This document shows positions 63,123-64,000 of a stretch of DNA of 64,000 bases, one piece after another. The stretch is taken from the NCBI RefSeq assembly GCF_900106645.1, contig NZ_FNMV01000017.1, positions 1 through 64,000 on the forward strand, in the 5' to 3' direction. The first letter of the stretch is position 1, and each line of letters opens with the position of its first letter. The notes under the pieces were generated by a model. It ran no database searches, was not told the origin of the DNA, and saw only the letters and a program-made list of their open reading frames with translations. Source of the DNA: Flavobacterium degerlachei. GTDB lineage: Bacteria; Bacteroidota; Bacteroidia; Flavobacteriales; Flavobacteriaceae. A program made the translations under genes and the position numbers.

Positions 63123-64000
63123 TTGCAGACAAACTTATTTAATATCGTTTTATTATCATTTTTCCTAACAATAGGACATGGAAATTTATATTCCCAAGAT
63201 ATATCAAAAAAAACGACCGCCATTCCGAACAAAAAACAAATTACTCTCTCTAATTCAAACACTAACAATGTGAAAAAGGAGACTGTTGCTATAAAAAAAG
63301 AAACGGATACCATAATAAAAAAGGATAGTATAAAGCCAACGAAAGCATTTCTTGATGGCAAAGTAAAATACAAGGCTGATCAATATGCCCGAATTGATCA
63401 GAAGAAAAAACTCATTACCATTTACGATAAAGCCGAACTATATTATCAAGATATTGAATTAAAGGCAGGAATAATCGTAATGGATTACGAAAAAAATGAA
63501 GTGTATGCGGGAAGAATTAAAGATTCTACAGGTAAATACACACAATTACCCCATTTTAAACAAGGAGAAAATGAAGTAGAACCGGATTCTATTCGATTTA
63601 ACTTTAAGACAAAAAAAGCTTTAATATGGAATTCCAGGTCAGATCAAGGCGAATTTAAAATTAAGGCTGAAATTACTAAAAAAGAGAATGACTCTGTCTA
63701 CTTTTTAAAAGGTGCTCGATTCACAACTTCTTCAAATATTGAAAAACCTGAATATTATTTTCAAACCAATAAAGTTAAGTTTATCCCTGGTAAAAAAGTA
63801 GTGACCGGACTAACCAATATGGTTATCGCAGACGTGCCGACTCCTATTGCACTGCCATTTGCCTATTTCCCCTTAAGTAAAGAAACAGCTGTATCTGGAA
63901 TAATATTACCCAGCTATAACGACTCTAACACTAGAGGTTTCTCCTTGCAAAACGGAGGGTATTACTTTGCATTAAGCGACAATTACGATTTAACGGTATT
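63123..64000 (+). CDS. lptD: LPS assembly protein LptD / OstA-like, 3' end beyond the window
   Basis: A long open frame without a stop runs from about 63063 to the end of the window. The N-terminal hydrophobic stretch TNLFNIVLLSFFLTIGHGNLYSQD looks like a signal peptide; the rest follows the LptD plan with an OstA-like domain (VKYKADQYARIDQKKKLITIYDKAELYYQDIELKAG, IWNSRSDQGEF) and the beginning of the barrel domain (FAYFPLSKETAVSGIILPSYNDSNTRGFSLQNGGYYFA). No ATG precedes the signal; starts TTG 63123 or TTG 63072 are possible. It inserts LPS into the outer membrane. The minus-strand frame over the same region is a shadow. Confidence 0.88.
   Translation, partial: MQTNLFNIVLLSFFLTIGHGNLYSQDISKKTTAIPNKKQITLSNSNTNNVKKETVAIKKETDTIIKKDSIKPTKAFLDGKVKYKADQYARIDQKKKLITIYDKAELYYQDIELKAGIIVMDYEKNEVYAGRIKDSTGKYTQLPHFKQGENEVEPDSIRFNFKTKKALIWNSRSDQGEFKIKAEITKKENDSVYFLKGARFTTSSNIEKPEYYFQTNKVKFIPGKKVVTGLTNMVIADVPTPIALPFAYFPLSKETAVSGIILPSYNDSNTRGFSLQNGGYYFALSDNYDLTV

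Noticed and set aside
63080..63373. Minus-strand frame of 97 residues near the end of the window
   Set aside because: It lies entirely within the plus-strand lptD reading frame, which shows clear protein-family similarity; the minus product has low-complexity Phe/Val-rich sequence.

Overview
The window is AT-rich DNA from a member of the Bacteroidota, most likely a Flavobacterium or a close relative. The signs are the gene content (BshA of bacillithiol synthesis, MiaE, FSA-type aldolase, SPOR amidases, TonB receptors, a TPR-containing sensor kinase with an N-terminal lipobox, DUF6132, DUF6150) and promoters of the Bacteroidota type (TTG, 19 nt, then TAnnTTTG), seen for example before fahA and the SRP RNA gene. 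No insertion sequence, prophage, CRISPR array, tRNA or rRNA was found. All identifications are by reading; no database search was possible.

Layout. 0.1-8 kb holds small accessory genes (membrane hydrolase, L,D-transpeptidase, a 13-residue-repeat protein, DUF1810, an orphan TPR histidine kinase, YqiA-type esterase) mixed with decayed gene remnants. 8.2-13 kb is a five-gene operon for an unusual cbb3-type oxidase: a catalytic subunit with a duplicated N-terminal extension, a CcoO fused to a second cytochrome c domain, two small membrane proteins and an AraC regulator. 13.2-15.7 kb holds a cysteine-motif protein and a TonB receptor of the copper (OprC) type. 15.7-20.7 kb is a divergent redox/sulfur module: a five-gene leftward operon (di-haem lipoprotein, rhodanese-like protein lacking the catalytic Cys, DUF6132, two methyltransferases) and rightward a 1-Cys peroxiredoxin and an MBL-rhodanese persulfide enzyme. 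Three promoters in 13-18.6 kb carry the same Crp/Fnr-like box (TGTAAC-N4-GTCACA type) at exactly the same distance from the -7 element, tying copper uptake to this module.

21.1-25 kb is an accessory patch: a pentapeptide-repeat pseudogene that lost its start codon, a DUF4062/RecG-like ATPase-domain protein with TGQV repeats, a DUF6642-type protein with caspase-like features, a small unknown protein and the intact pentapeptide paralogue. An internally deleted relic of the DUF6642-type gene lies 16 kb away at 6.8-7.0 kb. 25-28 kb is a MacAB-like export system; 28.8-31.7 kb an AraC / response regulator / histidine kinase cluster.

31.8-52 kb is mostly core metabolism: miaE, glyA, fahA, fsa, an SDR, the SRP RNA (ffs), glutaminyl cyclase, hutI and hutG, a DEAD-box helicase, Hsp20, a hybrid kinase, two dicarboxylate/glutamate symporters, aroC and an LpxH-like phosphoesterase. 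52-64 kb turns to the envelope and thiol metabolism: bshA, a NagZ-type glycosidase fused to a beta-lactamase-like hydrolase, two Fe-S proteins forming a heterodisulfide-reductase-like unit, an MCE/MlaD protein, two N-acetylmuramoyl-alanine amidases (one with its SPOR domain destroyed by in-frame stops) and the start of lptD, which runs off the end of the window.
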